In this document: in pieces, positions 16,445-25,512 of the stretch | Layout: every line of letters begins with the position of its first letter | How positions within the stretch are numbered: position 1 is the stretch's first letter | NCBI GenBank assembly: GCA_025210475.1 | Contig: JAOARW010000004.1 | Coordinates: forward strand, 24,231 to 88,230 | From: Carboxylicivirga sp. | Lineage (GTDB): Bacteria > Bacteroidota > Bacteroidia > Bacteroidales > Marinilabiliaceae | Direction of reading: 5' to 3' | DNA: 64,000 nucleotides | Translations under genes and position numbers: made by a program | The notes under the pieces: model-generated | What the model saw: only the letters and a program-made list of their open reading frames with translations | Databases searched by the model: none | What the model was told of the DNA's origin: nothing

Positions 16445-16846
16445 ATGAAAACCATACAGGTATATTTAGTTACCAGCATCTTATTGCTATCATTCAAGAG
16501 CTTAAAAGCTCAATCCATTGATCCGACATCACTGCCAAAGTATGTTGTTATTGGCGCCGAAAACACCAAAATATTTGGCGGTATAGGGATTCATATAAAT
16601 AAAAAAAAGTCGGATTCGAAGAATGCATTTTATTACCTAGAATATTACCTGCATAAAGAAGAAAAAGTACGTACCATTAGCGACTTGTTAAATGCAATGG
16701 ATAAGATTGGATTTGAATATATTAATGCTTTCGAATCCAGTGGTAAATCTCTAGGCTTAAGCGATAACCATAGTAATGCAGGTGTTTATGGCGGGGGCGA
16801 AAAAAAACGCTTCAATGTAGTCTTTAAAAAATACAGTCAATATTAA
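16445..16846 (+). CDS. Small secreted protein of unknown function
   Basis: A 133-residue protein from the ATG at 16445, where a signal peptide (about 1-22, SLKAQ) begins. The mature part reads YVVIGAENTKIFGGIGI, then SKNAFYYLEYYLHKEEKV, and ends ERF-like (KKRFNVVFKKYSQY). The pattern is that of a small alpha/beta Bacteroidota exported protein, but I do not recognise a family. It is the second gene of the promoter 2 transcript, 18 bp before the hydrolase gene, so a shared role with that enzyme is possible. Confidence 0.65.
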   Translation: MKTIQVYLVTSILLLSFKSLKAQSIDPTSLPKYVVIGAENTKIFGGIGIHINKKKSDSKNAFYYLEYYLHKEEKVRTISDLLNAMDKIGFEYINAFESSGKSLGLSDNHSNAGVYGGGEKKRFNVVFKKYSQY

Positions 16847-16864
16847 CCATTAATTCCGAACACC

Positions 16865-17890
16865 ATGCATAGAATATTAATTACTTTAAACGTTTTCATT
16901 TTACTTGTTTCTTCCTCGTTTATTCAGGCTCAGAACAAGGAGTTTGCAAATCTTAAACCAGGCAAAAATAAGGTATCCTTCTTGAGTGAAGATTACAAAT
17001 TAGCTGCTCACCTTTTCCTTCCGGATAATTATGACGGTGTTAAATCATTTCCATCCATCGTGGTGGTTGCTCCAGCAAGTGGTATTAAAGAGCAAACGGC
17101 TGGCCTATATGCGCAAAAGTTAGCCCAAAATGGCTTTATTACCCTGGCGTTTGATCATCGTACATTTGGCGAAAGCGAAGGCGAACCGCGCTTTATGGAA
17201 AGTGCTCCAATGAAAGTGGAAGACATCAAAAATGCGATTTCCTACCTGGCCACCATTCCAGGCGTGGATAAAAAGAAGTTGGCTGAATTGGGCATTTGTT
17301 CAGGAGCCGGCTATTCGATTCAAACAGCTTGCTTCGATCCTCGAATAAAAGCTGTGGCCACCATTAGTGGTTTTATCGACTTTATGGATTATGGCTTAAG
17401 TGGCTACACACAATATATGCAGCAGGTTTCTGGTGATAAAATTAAGCAATTTCAAAAGCAAATGCAGATAGCTGCTTTAGCACGACAAAAGTATTTCGAA
17501 ACAGGTGAATCCGAATTAATACTCGGTATACCTCCTAAAGGATCTGGGCTAGGTGTTTTCTGGGAACGCGCGGCCGATTATTATTACAACCTTGACCGCG
17601 GCGGCGCGTTCCCAACTTATTCTCCCAAACGAGCTGCCATGTCGCTCGATACGCGATATTATTTTAATGCCAGCGAACACATTGATTTGATGCGAGGAAC
17701 GCCCTTCTTAGCAATTATTGGTAGTGATGCCTATACTAAGACCTACAGCAAAGTAGCTGTTGAACGGGCCATAGGTGATAAGGAATTGCATGAAATTAAC
17801 GGTGCCCATCATTTCGATTTATACGATGGTGATAAATATGTTCGGCAAGCGATTACAAAACTGTGCTCATTTTTTCATGATAAACTCTGA
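16865..17890 (+). CDS. Secreted alpha/beta hydrolase (dienelactone-hydrolase/YcjY-like)
   Basis: A 341-residue hydrolase with a signal peptide (about 1-22). The fold is shown by FPSIVVVAPASGIKEQ near the oxyanion region, the strand LAFDHRTFGESEGEPR, the nucleophile elbow LGICSGAGYS and the C-terminal GAHHFDLYD with a candidate catalytic His. The elbow reads G-x-C-x-G, with Cys in the nucleophile position, as in dienelactone hydrolases and YcjY relatives. The substrate is unknown. It is the last gene of the promoter 2 transcript and is followed by a strong terminator. Confidence 0.85.
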   Translation: MHRILITLNVFILLVSSSFIQAQNKEFANLKPGKNKVSFLSEDYKLAAHLFLPDNYDGVKSFPSIVVVAPASGIKEQTAGLYAQKLAQNGFITLAFDHRTFGESEGEPRFMESAPMKVEDIKNAISYLATIPGVDKKKLAELGICSGAGYSIQTACFDPRIKAVATISGFIDFMDYGLSGYTQYMQQVSGDKIKQFQKQMQIAALARQKYFETGESELILGIPPKGSGLGVFWERAADYYYNLDRGGAFPTYSPKRAAMSLDTRYYFNASEHIDLMRGTPFLAIIGSDAYTKTYSKVAVERAIGDKELHEINGAHHFDLYDGDKYVRQAITKLCSFFHDKL

Positions 17891-17910
17891 TTAACTCCTT
17901 CACTACTTTC

Positions 17911-17946
17911 AAAAAGGCTATTCACTTCATGCGAATAGCCTTTTTT
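17911..17946 (+). terminator. Terminator after the hydrolase operon
   Basis: A 13-bp stem (AAAAAGGCTATTC, 17911-17923, with its complement at 17933-17945) ending in a T-run. The T-run overlaps the left end of the next FNR-type box, so two transcription units are packed back to back. Confidence 0.9.
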
Positions 17947-17988
17947 GATCTGGGTCAAATAATTGCTCTGCAGAAGTATCGTCCTTTG
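17945..17988 (+). promoter_or_regulatory. FNR-type box and -7 element, promoter 3 of the regulon
   Basis: Palindrome TTGATCTGGGTCAA at 17945-17958, centred 29.5 bp upstream of GTCCTTTG (17981-17988). It lies 81 bp before the TonB-dependent receptor gene. Only the TTTG part of the -7 element is conserved here. Confidence 0.7.
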
Positions 17989-18038
17989 TCATAGCAACTC
18001 CTTATAACAAAAAATTCAATCCCAAAAATACAGAGTAT

Positions 18039-20369
18039 ATGAACAAGCTAAAACACTTATTTGTCATTACCTGCCTTTTAATTCTAGGCTCAAAATTATT
18101 AAATGCTCAGAAAATAAGTGGCAAAATTATTGATGCCCACACCAAAGAACCAATTCCCTATGCCAACATTGCTTTGGAAAAGCTGCCAATTAAACGGGTT
18201 ATAGCGGGTGGAACAACCGATTTAGATGGAACTTTTAAGTTCGAAGCACCCATCAACAATTACAACCTCATCATTAGCGTATTAGGTTACGAAAGAAAAA
18301 CAGTACCCAACATTCGTTTATTTGGCACTAAAACACTCGATGCCGGAAACATTGCTTTAAAGTCAAAAGAACTGGAGATAAGCGAGGTAAAAATATCTGC
18401 CCAACGAAGCTACATCGAAAATCAGCCTGGCAAGCAAATTCTTAATGTGGGCCGCGAAATTGCCGGTGGCGGAGGCAATGTGAGCCAAGTGCTTAAAATT
18501 GTACCATCTGTAGAGGTCACACCCCGTGGTGATGTGAGTATTCGAGGCAATCAGAACATCAAAATTCTTATTAACGGAAAAGAAATGACCTATGGTATTG
18601 ATCCGGCTATTCTGCTTAAGCAACTGCCATCATCAACGGTTGAAAAGATTGAGGTGATTACCAATGCATCGGTTAAGGATGATCCGGAAAGTGCAGGTGG
18701 AGCAATTAATATTATACTGAAAAAGAATTCGAACGATGGCTTTCATTACGGTATCAACCTTGAGGCCGGCATGAAACCATTTCGAGGAAACGGTGGTTTT
18801 AACATGAACTACGCTAAAAACAAGCTGAACACTTACCTTACTTATGGTGCTTATGTTGATAATTATGATTTTAGCAACGTAGGAATTAGAAAAATCTCTG
18901 ATGAATCCAGTCCATACAAGTCTATATCTGACAACGGAAATGGAAATTATAAAGATGTTGGCCACTTGATATTAGGTGGAATTGATTATGATGTAAATGA
19001 AAAGACTAAACTCAATCTTGAAATCACACACAACCAATACAAAGAGAACTGGGCGTATGAACTAACCAACACCTACTTACTTAACAATGGAGACGCTTCC
19101 AATGCAAGCGTTCACAACCGGAATAAAGATAACATTCGCTTTTCAGATGTTTCATTCCGATTAGAGAGTGAACCAAAAGAAAAGCACCAAATCAAAGCCT
19201 TGTTGCACTTTTCGGGCGGTAAAAACAAAGGACGGCGCAGCATTAGCGAATTAGGTAATTTTTACCAGGAGCCAACAAATAGCACCATCCATTCCAATGC
19301 AACATTTTTAGTGGGCGAAACAAATCTGGATTACAAATTTCCATTAACTGAAAAAAGCGAGATGGAAGTTGGAATCAACAACGAAGGAATTGATTATCGT
19401 GCCGATCAGTTAGGGAAAGGTAGCTATGCTGAATACAAAAAATGGGATTTTAACCAACAGAAACATGCAAGCTACGCATTATATAAAATCAAGCTTAACA
19501 AGTTGACTTTGGGAGCTGGTATTCGCCCTGAATATTTCAAAAGCCGAACCATCGAAAAGGTAAACAAAACAGATCTTAAGCAGGAATATTTTAAAGTTTA
19601 CCCCAACCTGTTGATGAATTATAATTTGGGAAATGATGAAGATTATCAAAATATTAGCCTATCCTATTCGAAGCGCATCCGACGGCCAGAAGCCAATGAA
19701 TTGGATCCTGTGGCCGACTATGCTAATCCTTCGCATATTTATCAGGGAAATCCGGAATTAAAACCTGAATTTATTAATACAGTAGAGTTCGGCTACTCTC
19801 GTATCAAAGGTCAGGCACGCATTAATCTTAACCTGTTTGCCAGCAATGTTAACAATGTTATTCAACAACAAACAAAGTTACAATCAGATGGCACATTATT
19901 CACCACTTACATCAACCATTCCAGCAGCCAACAACTTGGAGTTGAATTCAATGGTAAATTAAAGCCTCATAACAAATGGGAAACAACACTTGGCGGCAGT
20001 TATATGAAAAGTTTTTATGCCGATTCGAAGGACATAAACGATAAGACTCGCAGACATGGAAATATGTGGCAACTAAAGTGGGACAACTACTTGTCACTTA
20101 ATTCTAAAAATACCATCCAATTGCAGACACAATACTATGGCAAAACCAAAGGTATGTACTACACTCGTCGCGCATACAACCTTGTTAATATCGGATACGA
20201 ACGTAAAATTCTGAAGAGCATTGGAACTCTTGGTCTCAGTATTAATGATGTTTTTAATAGTGGTGGTAAGGAGTATTATAAAGTATTTGGAAATGGATTT
20301 AACGCCGATTCCAGGTGGCAACTAAACTCCAGAACATTCAGGCTTACCTTTAATTTTTACATCAATTAA
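18039..20369 (+). CDS. TonB-dependent outer-membrane receptor
   Basis: A 776-residue receptor with a signal peptide (about 1-24). Residues about 26-105 form a carboxypeptidase-like regulatory (beta-sandwich) domain, with ISGKIIDAHTKEPIPYANI. The plug follows (about 120-225), with VSQVLKIVPSVEV, SIRGNQNIKILINGK and IEVITNAS. The rest is a 22-strand type barrel ending in an aromatic strand (RLTFNFYIN). No SusD-like gene is adjacent, so this is not a typical polysaccharide-utilisation pair. It stands alone under promoter 3. The neighbouring nickel-cofactor genes make uptake of a metal or small cofactor an attractive idea, but the sequence does not show the substrate. Confidence 0.88.
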   Translation: MNKLKHLFVITCLLILGSKLLNAQKISGKIIDAHTKEPIPYANIALEKLPIKRVIAGGTTDLDGTFKFEAPINNYNLIISVLGYERKTVPNIRLFGTKTLDAGNIALKSKELEISEVKISAQRSYIENQPGKQILNVGREIAGGGGNVSQVLKIVPSVEVTPRGDVSIRGNQNIKILINGKEMTYGIDPAILLKQLPSSTVEKIEVITNASVKDDPESAGGAINIILKKNSNDGFHYGINLEAGMKPFRGNGGFNMNYAKNKLNTYLTYGAYVDNYDFSNVGIRKISDESSPYKSISDNGNGNYKDVGHLILGGIDYDVNEKTKLNLEITHNQYKENWAYELTNTYLLNNGDASNASVHNRNKDNIRFSDVSFRLESEPKEKHQIKALLHFSGGKNKGRRSISELGNFYQEPTNSTIHSNATFLVGETNLDYKFPLTEKSEMEVGINNEGIDYRADQLGKGSYAEYKKWDFNQQKHASYALYKIKLNKLTLGAGIRPEYFKSRTIEKVNKTDLKQEYFKVYPNLLMNYNLGNDEDYQNISLSYSKRIRRPEANELDPVADYANPSHIYQGNPELKPEFINTVEFGYSRIKGQARINLNLFASNVNNVIQQQTKLQSDGTLFTTYINHSSSQQLGVEFNGKLKPHNKWETTLGGSYMKSFYADSKDINDKTRRHGNMWQLKWDNYLSLNSKNTIQLQTQYYGKTKGMYYTRRAYNLVNIGYERKILKSIGTLGLSINDVFNSGGKEYYKVFGNGFNADSRWQLNSRTFRLTFNFYIN

Positions 20370-20375
20370 TGGTTT

Positions 20376-20419
20376 TTGATCCAGGTCAAAAGAAGCCCTG
20401 TTAATCCTTAGCAATTTTG
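20376..20419 (+). promoter_or_regulatory. FNR-type box and -7 element, promoter 4 of the regulon
   Basis: Palindrome TTGATCCAGGTCAA at 20376-20389, identical to promoter 2, centred 29.5 bp upstream of CAATTTTG (20412-20419). It begins only 7 bp after the receptor stop. It probably drives 20444-25481, including larE and larB. Confidence 0.72.
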
Positions 20420-20443
20420 AAGCATCAAACTTATTTAAAACAA

Positions 20444-21229
20444 ATGAACATGTTACGAACTTTATTTTTGTCAGTAATCAGCATTATTGCCTGCACATTG
20501 CCTGCAATTGCAAATACCACATCAACAGACACCTTATACTTAAATACCACACACGTGATGACTGTTGAGGGAGAAATCATCTCCAACTCCATTACCAATC
20601 GAATGTGTTACCAACTGGATGGTTCACAAGTGTTGGAAGAAAAAGTTGTGACAAACATGAGTTACCCCATGGAGAATGGCGAAACGTATGTCAATATCAG
20701 CACCGAAGAATTTACTGTTATTGATGGCGAAATGAGCTACTTCAAAGGCGAATACAACATGAATGATTCTATAACGGTGGTAATGGGCGAATATGATGGT
20801 GACGAATGGATCGTTTCAGGAAAACTGCCCGGCCATTCATCCTTTGAAACCTGGGATGTAAAAAAGATGAAAGACATTGATGCTTTCGTTGTGTTTTTCA
20901 ATATGGATAAGCTTAATCTGACTAAGAAGATGCAGGTGAAACGCATGTACGATCTGTATGGGATGGAGCTTAGAAATAATAAACTCACCAAATTGGGAGA
21001 AGAGAAGATTTCATTGGCCGGTGAAGATTTTGATTGCTCTATGGTACGCTTTGACTATGGCCTGATTAAAGGAAAACTATGGTTTGCTAAAGATCCGGCC
21101 GGTAATTATTTCCTGGTAAAAGAAGAGGCCCAAAGTCAGGAGTATGGTCCATTTGACTTGGATCTGACGGATTACAACACTTCGAAACCATCCAATAATC
21201 AGAATTCAGAAGGCGAATTTGGCTTCTAA
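20444..21229 (+). CDS. Secreted protein resembling DUF3108-type proteins
   Basis: A 261-residue exported protein. The ATG at 20417 lies on the -7 element, so the start is 20444 or 20450. The signal peptide ends near LPAIANT. The mature part is a long beta-rich chain. It ends with FDCSMVRFDYGLIKGKLWFAKD, followed by NYFLVKEEAQ, a pattern like the end of the DUF3108/TapB-type beta-barrel fold. That resemblance is weak and the function is unknown. It is the first gene of the promoter 4 transcript, 41 bp ahead of the DUF362 gene, so it may be a periplasmic partner of that module. Confidence 0.6.
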   Translation: MNMLRTLFLSVISIIACTLPAIANTTSTDTLYLNTTHVMTVEGEIISNSITNRMCYQLDGSQVLEEKVVTNMSYPMENGETYVNISTEEFTVIDGEMSYFKGEYNMNDSITVVMGEYDGDEWIVSGKLPGHSSFETWDVKKMKDIDAFVVFFNMDKLNLTKKMQVKRMYDLYGMELRNNKLTKLGEEKISLAGEDFDCSMVRFDYGLIKGKLWFAKDPAGNYFLVKEEAQSQEYGPFDLDLTDYNTSKPSNNQNSEGEFGF

Positions 21230-21270
21230 ACTCCCAACGAAAACTTATTTCTTCAACAAAAGTCAGTGTT

Positions 21271-22206
21271 ATGCAAAATAATAAATTAGACAGGCGCACA
21301 TTCATTCAAAAATCAGCAAAAGCAGGTATTGCAGGAAGCATTGCAGTTGCGCTGAGTGCTAATATCGAAGCTATTGGCGGAACGATCAATCCTGCAGCAT
21401 CACCCGACATGGTGGCAGTTAAAGGTGGAGAACCACAAACCATGTTCAGGAAAGCGATTGAAGCCTGGGGCGGAATGAAACGCACTGTTAAACCCGGACA
21501 AACCGTTGTTGTTAAACCCAACATCGGCTGGAATGTAGTACCTGAACGTGCTGCAAATACCAATCCTGATTTAATTGAGGTTATAGTCCGGGAATGTGTT
21601 GCTGCGGGGGCCAAAGATGTATTTGTAGTTGATCATACTGCAGATGTTTGGACCAAATGTTACAAGAACTCGGGAATTGAAGAGGCCACCAAACGAGCAG
21701 GTGGAAAAATGGTACCTGGCAACTTTGAACGGGATTATAAAACAGTTAGCATTCCTGGACCCAAACGCCTAAAAACAGTGAAGGTACATGAACTGATACT
21801 CAATAGTGATGTACTAATTAATGTGCCTGTTTTGAAACACCATGTAAGTACTAAATTATCATTGGGGATGAAAAACCTGATGGGCATTGTTTGGGATCGG
21901 CAATGGTGGCACAAAAATGATTTGCATCAGTGCATTGCCGATTTTGCATCCTATTGCAAGGCTGATCTCACAATTGTTGATGCCTATCGGGTGATGAAAC
22001 GCAACGGCCCAATGGGTGTATCAACCGATGATGTATTACTGCAAAAAGCTCTGATGTTGGGTACAGATCCTTTGGCTTTAGATGCAGCTTCTGCTAAAAT
22101 GTTTGGTATGAATCCCCAGGAAGTTGGTTACATCCGTTTATGTGAAGGTCTTAATGTAGGCAGCTCTGATCTATCAAAATTAAATATCCAAAAAATCAAA
22201 CTCTAG
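21271..22206 (+). CDS. DUF362 family protein with twin-arginine signal
   Basis: A 311-residue DUF362 protein. The N-terminus has a Tat-type signal, with RRTF at 8-11 and a hydrophobic stretch to about 35. The domain shows the GQTVVVKPNIGWN block, the ECVAAGAKDVFVVDHT block and VLKHHVSTKLSLGMKNLMG. Tat export suggests it folds in the cytosol, perhaps around a cofactor, and works outside the inner membrane. DUF362 proteins are often next to or fused with ferredoxin domains, and here a polyferredoxin starts 3 bp downstream. No reaction is established for the family. Confidence 0.88.
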   Translation: MQNNKLDRRTFIQKSAKAGIAGSIAVALSANIEAIGGTINPAASPDMVAVKGGEPQTMFRKAIEAWGGMKRTVKPGQTVVVKPNIGWNVVPERAANTNPDLIEVIVRECVAAGAKDVFVVDHTADVWTKCYKNSGIEEATKRAGGKMVPGNFERDYKTVSIPGPKRLKTVKVHELILNSDVLINVPVLKHHVSTKLSLGMKNLMGIVWDRQWWHKNDLHQCIADFASYCKADLTIVDAYRVMKRNGPMGVSTDDVLLQKALMLGTDPLALDAASAKMFGMNPQEVGYIRLCEGLNVGSSDLSKLNIQKIKL

Positions 22207-22209
22207 ATA

Positions 22210-23772
22210 ATGAAGAAGTTTGTGTTTCTGAAAAAAACAAGGGTACTTATTGCATCGGTCGTGCTTCTTTTGATGACCAGTATATTTCTGGATATTTACC
22301 ACCTGATACCGGTTAACCTTGTTCAAACCATTACGAGTGTGCAGCTAACTCCGGCCTTTATAAACTTGATAAAGGCTTCAGGAATTGTGGTGTCTGGCTT
22401 TATTGTTATCTCTGTTGGCAGTTTAATAATCGGTCGAGTCTATTGCTCTACCATTTGTCCCCTGGGATTAATGATGGATGGATTGATAACAATAAAAAAA
22501 CGACTTAAAAGAAAGAAACTAAAATTCAGCTACAATTCTACATTTAAATGGTTGCCGTTGAGCATTTTGATCATAACGGCTTTTGCTTTATCAATGGGAA
22601 ACACACAGGTATTAAGCCTGTTGGATCCATACAGTAACTTCGGTCGTATACTTACTATTCTGTTTAAACCACTTGTAATCGGGTTTAATAATATTTTATA
22701 CGATGGCTTAATCAACTTTAATAATTACACCTTACAGCCTATCGATATTAATTACAGCAACATCCAGGTGTTTCTGTTTGTACTACTCTTTTTTATTGGA
22801 CTGGTTAGCTTAAGCTGGTATAAAGGTCGCTGGTTTTGTACACATCTTTGCCCGGTTGGAGCCTTCCTTGGTGTTGTTTCACGTTTTAGCTTGTTTAAAG
22901 TTAAGATACATGCCAATGATTGTACCTCGTGTGGCAATTGCGAACGTAGCTGTAAAGCAGGATGTATATCTGCAAAAGACAAAAAAGTTGATTTTTGCAA
23001 ATGCGTGATGTGCTTCAATTGCCTGAGTGTAAAATGTCCCACTGATGCAATCACCATATCATCAAAGAAAAATATTGAGAAGGCTGATATTCAAAATGAA
23101 AACTGCAATAAAATACCGGAGCGTCGTCGTGCTATTAAAACTTTGAGTCTGGCGCCACTGGCATTGCTTCCAAATATTAAAACACAAAACCAGGAAAGCA
23201 AAAAAATCGATCGCCGCCAAACGCCAATCAGCCCACCGGGTTCACTAAATCATAAACGGTTTGCTGATGCATGTACTGCCTGTTACTTATGTGTCAACGC
23301 TTGTCCATCTAATGCCATTAAGCCTTCATTGGCTGAATACGGTTTAAACGGCATTGCCCTTCCGCAGTTAACCAACGAAAAGGGTTACTGTAATTTAGAA
23401 TGTACACGCTGCAGCGATATTTGTCCCAATGGCGCTCTGCTGCCTATTAGCCAGGAAGAGAAAAAAACACTTCAAATAGGCGTTGCGCATTTTGTACGTG
23501 AAAGATGTGTCGTGATCACCGATGGTACTGATTGTGGGGCCTGTTCTGAGCACTGTCCGACCAAAGCGGTCAATATGGTTGTTGAAAATGGCTTATTTGT
23601 GCCGGTAATTAATGAAAGCATTTGTATTGGATGTGGTGCTTGCGAATACGCCTGTCCCATCCCCTCACCCAAAGCAATATTCATTGAAGGGAATACCATT
23701 CATCAGCTCGCCGATAAACCTCAACAAGAGAAATTGCAAGCGGTTGATCAGGAGGAAGAATTCCCCTTCTAA
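22210..23772 (+). CDS. NapH/MauN-like membrane polyferredoxin
   Basis: A 520-residue iron-sulfur protein. The N-terminal 230 residues have about five membrane helices and the twin CxxxCP motifs YCSTICPLG and FCTHLCPVGAF typical of NapH/RnfD-like electron carriers. The remainder carries several 4Fe-4S motifs: CTSCGNCERSC, CKCVMCFNCLSVKCP, CTACYLCVNACP, CTRCSDICP, CGACSEHCP and CIGCGACEYACP. It could take electrons from the quinone pool or cytosolic donors and pass them on. It is probably co-translated with the DUF362 gene (3-bp gap). Cluster count and electron direction are inferred. Confidence 0.9.
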   Translation: MKKFVFLKKTRVLIASVVLLLMTSIFLDIYHLIPVNLVQTITSVQLTPAFINLIKASGIVVSGFIVISVGSLIIGRVYCSTICPLGLMMDGLITIKKRLKRKKLKFSYNSTFKWLPLSILIITAFALSMGNTQVLSLLDPYSNFGRILTILFKPLVIGFNNILYDGLINFNNYTLQPIDINYSNIQVFLFVLLFFIGLVSLSWYKGRWFCTHLCPVGAFLGVVSRFSLFKVKIHANDCTSCGNCERSCKAGCISAKDKKVDFCKCVMCFNCLSVKCPTDAITISSKKNIEKADIQNENCNKIPERRRAIKTLSLAPLALLPNIKTQNQESKKIDRRQTPISPPGSLNHKRFADACTACYLCVNACPSNAIKPSLAEYGLNGIALPQLTNEKGYCNLECTRCSDICPNGALLPISQEEKKTLQIGVAHFVRERCVVITDGTDCGACSEHCPTKAVNMVVENGLFVPVINESICIGCGACEYACPIPSPKAIFIEGNTIHQLADKPQQEKLQAVDQEEEFPF

Positions 23773-23810
23773 ACACTAAATTTTAGTCAATAATTTTAAA
23801 ACTTATAATT

Positions 23811-24035
23811 ATGAAATCATTCAAACATGTATTAGCCATTTTAACGGCATTGATTTATTCAAATGTTGTATTTGCACATGATTCTATTGTGCCTCATGTT
23901 CATGACCATGCTCATCATTCGGACTTTTCGATTGGCTGGACTGTTATTTTTACCATTGTAGCAATTGTTGCAGTCATCATAACCCTCTCTAAGTATTTTA
24001 ATTACAAAGCTCATAACAACAAGCAATGTCGATAA
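23811..24035 (+). CDS. Small His-rich membrane protein, possible nickel binder
   Basis: A 74-residue protein with a signal peptide cleaved after about A22 (VVFA). A short periplasmic segment with six His in 14 residues follows (HDSIVPHVHDHAHH, 23-36), then one membrane helix (about 40-61) and a basic cytosolic tail ending KQCR. Its stop codon overlaps the start of larE by 10 bp, so the two are translationally coupled. A His-rich periplasmic loop beside a nickel-cofactor gene suggests binding of Ni(II) or another divalent metal; that is inference. No family is recognised. Confidence 0.7.
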   Translation: MKSFKHVLAILTALIYSNVVFAHDSIVPHVHDHAHHSDFSIGWTVIFTIVAIVAVIITLSKYFNYKAHNNKQCR

Positions 24036-24844
24036 AATATAGCATGAAAAAATTAGAGTACTGGTTCGAAGAAATTGATGCCAGTATCACTGCTTTTTCG
24101 GGAGGCATTGATTCGGCGCTAGTGCTCTATTTGTCAAAACAATTTCTTGGTGACAATGCGTTTGCTGTTGTCGGCGTATCGCCTAGCCTTAAAATGCGTG
24201 ATAAACAATTAGCTATTGATTTTTGTGTGCAACATTCCATACAATTAGAGCTGATTGAAACCAATGAACTGGACAATGCAGATTATTCACTTAATCCGAT
24301 CGATAGGTGCTACCATTGTAAAAGCACACTTTACAATCACATTATTGATCTCGGTCAGAAATTCCCTGGACATACCATTCTTAACGGCACCAACATTGAC
24401 GATTTAGGTGACTATCGACCCGGTTTAATGGCCGCACGCGAAAAACAGGTTAGATCACCCTTGGCGGAATGTAACATTGGTAAAGCTGAGCTACGTATGA
24501 TCGCTAAACGATTGGGTATTAAAATTTGGAATAAGGCAGCCAGTCCTTGTTTGAGCTCACGAATCCCCTATGGTGAAACCATTACGAAAGAAAAATTGAA
24601 TCGAATTGAAAAGGCTGAGGAAATACTAATTGATTTAGGATTTAAAGATTGCCGGGTTAGACATTTCGAGACAGGAGCAAGTATTGAAGTTCCTCCATCA
24701 TCAATTGAAACACTGCTAAACATGGGCATTGATCCAATCATGGAAATCAAACATCTGGGCTTTAATAAAGTAGTTATTGATTCAGAGGGATTAATCTCGG
24801 GCAAACTTAATAGGGCAATAAAGAATGAAACAACATTATCTTGA
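24026..24844 (+). CDS. larE: LarE, sulfur transferase for the nickel-pincer nucleotide cofactor
   Basis: A 272-residue LarE from the ATG at 24026; an alternative start at 24044 would give 266 residues. The PP-loop ATPase motif SGGIDS is at 25-30, followed by the conserved PIDRCYHCK (C95, C98) and SPCLSSRIPYG with C175, the position of the sulfur-donating cysteine of Lactobacillus LarE. LarE adenylates the nicotinic-acid-derived precursor made by LarB and inserts sulfur into it. Whether this enzyme sacrifices C175 or uses a 4Fe-4S cluster cannot be told from sequence. It overlaps larB by 20 bp. No larC or larA is in the window. Confidence 0.93.
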   Translation: MSIKYSMKKLEYWFEEIDASITAFSGGIDSALVLYLSKQFLGDNAFAVVGVSPSLKMRDKQLAIDFCVQHSIQLELIETNELDNADYSLNPIDRCYHCKSTLYNHIIDLGQKFPGHTILNGTNIDDLGDYRPGLMAAREKQVRSPLAECNIGKAELRMIAKRLGIKIWNKAASPCLSSRIPYGETITKEKLNRIEKAEEILIDLGFKDCRVRHFETGASIEVPPSSIETLLNMGIDPIMEIKHLGFNKVVIDSEGLISGKLNRAIKNETTLS

Positions 24845-25481
24845 TTTAGAACGAAGCAAAAGGCTTGGCTTTCCGGAGGTGGTTTATGGAGCAGGCAAAT
24901 CCATTGAAACACTTATCTCCATTGTTACAGTTTACCAAAAGAAGAATGAGAATGTGTTGATCACAAGACTACAGGCCAATAAGGCATCCGCATTATCAGA
25001 ACAATTTACGGGGAGCTATTATCATGCCGAAAGTAGCCTATTCATGCTTTATCCCTGTAAGATAAATAAAGATATGGCATCTGTTTGCATCATTACAGCC
25101 GGCTCATCAGATATTCCGGTAGCCAATGAAGCCTATCATACGCTTCAGTTTTTAGGTATTGCCGCAAATCGAATCAACGACATAGGTGTAGCCGGTATCC
25201 ATCGCTTAATGAGTAAGGCCGGGGAAATACAAAACTACCAGGTATTAATCGTTGTAGCAGGTTTTGAAGGCGCCTTGCCAAGTGTGATGGGCGGCATGTT
25301 TTCGCAGCCCATAATAGCCGTACCAACAAGTACAGGTTATGGTGTCGCTCGAAATGGCGAAACAGCACTCTTCGCCATGTTGTCGAGCTGTGCCAATGGA
25401 ATAAGCGTTGTGAATATTGACAACGGTTATGGTGCGGCGCTTGCAGCGTTTCGAATACTTCAACATGCTCATCAGTATTAA
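24825..25481 (+). CDS. larB: LarB, NaAD carboxylase/hydrolase of nickel-pincer cofactor synthesis
   Basis: A 218-residue protein of the AIR-carboxylase-like (PurE-fold) LarB family. The N-terminus has LDLERSKRLGFPEVV, matching the family's R-x-x-x-GFPEVV start. The core has VCIITAGSSDIPVANEA, VVAGFEGALPSVMGGM and SSCANGISVVNIDNGYGAAL. The Cys in the SSCANG motif fits the catalytic cysteine that forms the pyridinium adduct in characterised LarB. LarB carboxylates nicotinic acid adenine dinucleotide, the first step of the pathway. The 20-bp overlap with larE and identical strand show an operon. It is the last gene before an inverted-repeat region. Confidence 0.92.
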   Translation: MKQHYLDLERSKRLGFPEVVYGAGKSIETLISIVTVYQKKNENVLITRLQANKASALSEQFTGSYYHAESSLFMLYPCKINKDMASVCIITAGSSDIPVANEAYHTLQFLGIAANRINDIGVAGIHRLMSKAGEIQNYQVLIVVAGFEGALPSVMGGMFSQPIIAVPTSTGYGVARNGETALFAMLSSCANGISVVNIDNGYGAALAAFRILQHAHQY

Positions 25482-25512
25482 CGTTCTGTAGTTTTCTTCA
25501 TCATAACCTTAG

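Noticed and set aside
18039..20369. TonB-dependent receptor considered as a SusC of a polysaccharide-utilisation locus
   Set aside because: No SusD-like gene or glycoside hydrolase lies nearby.
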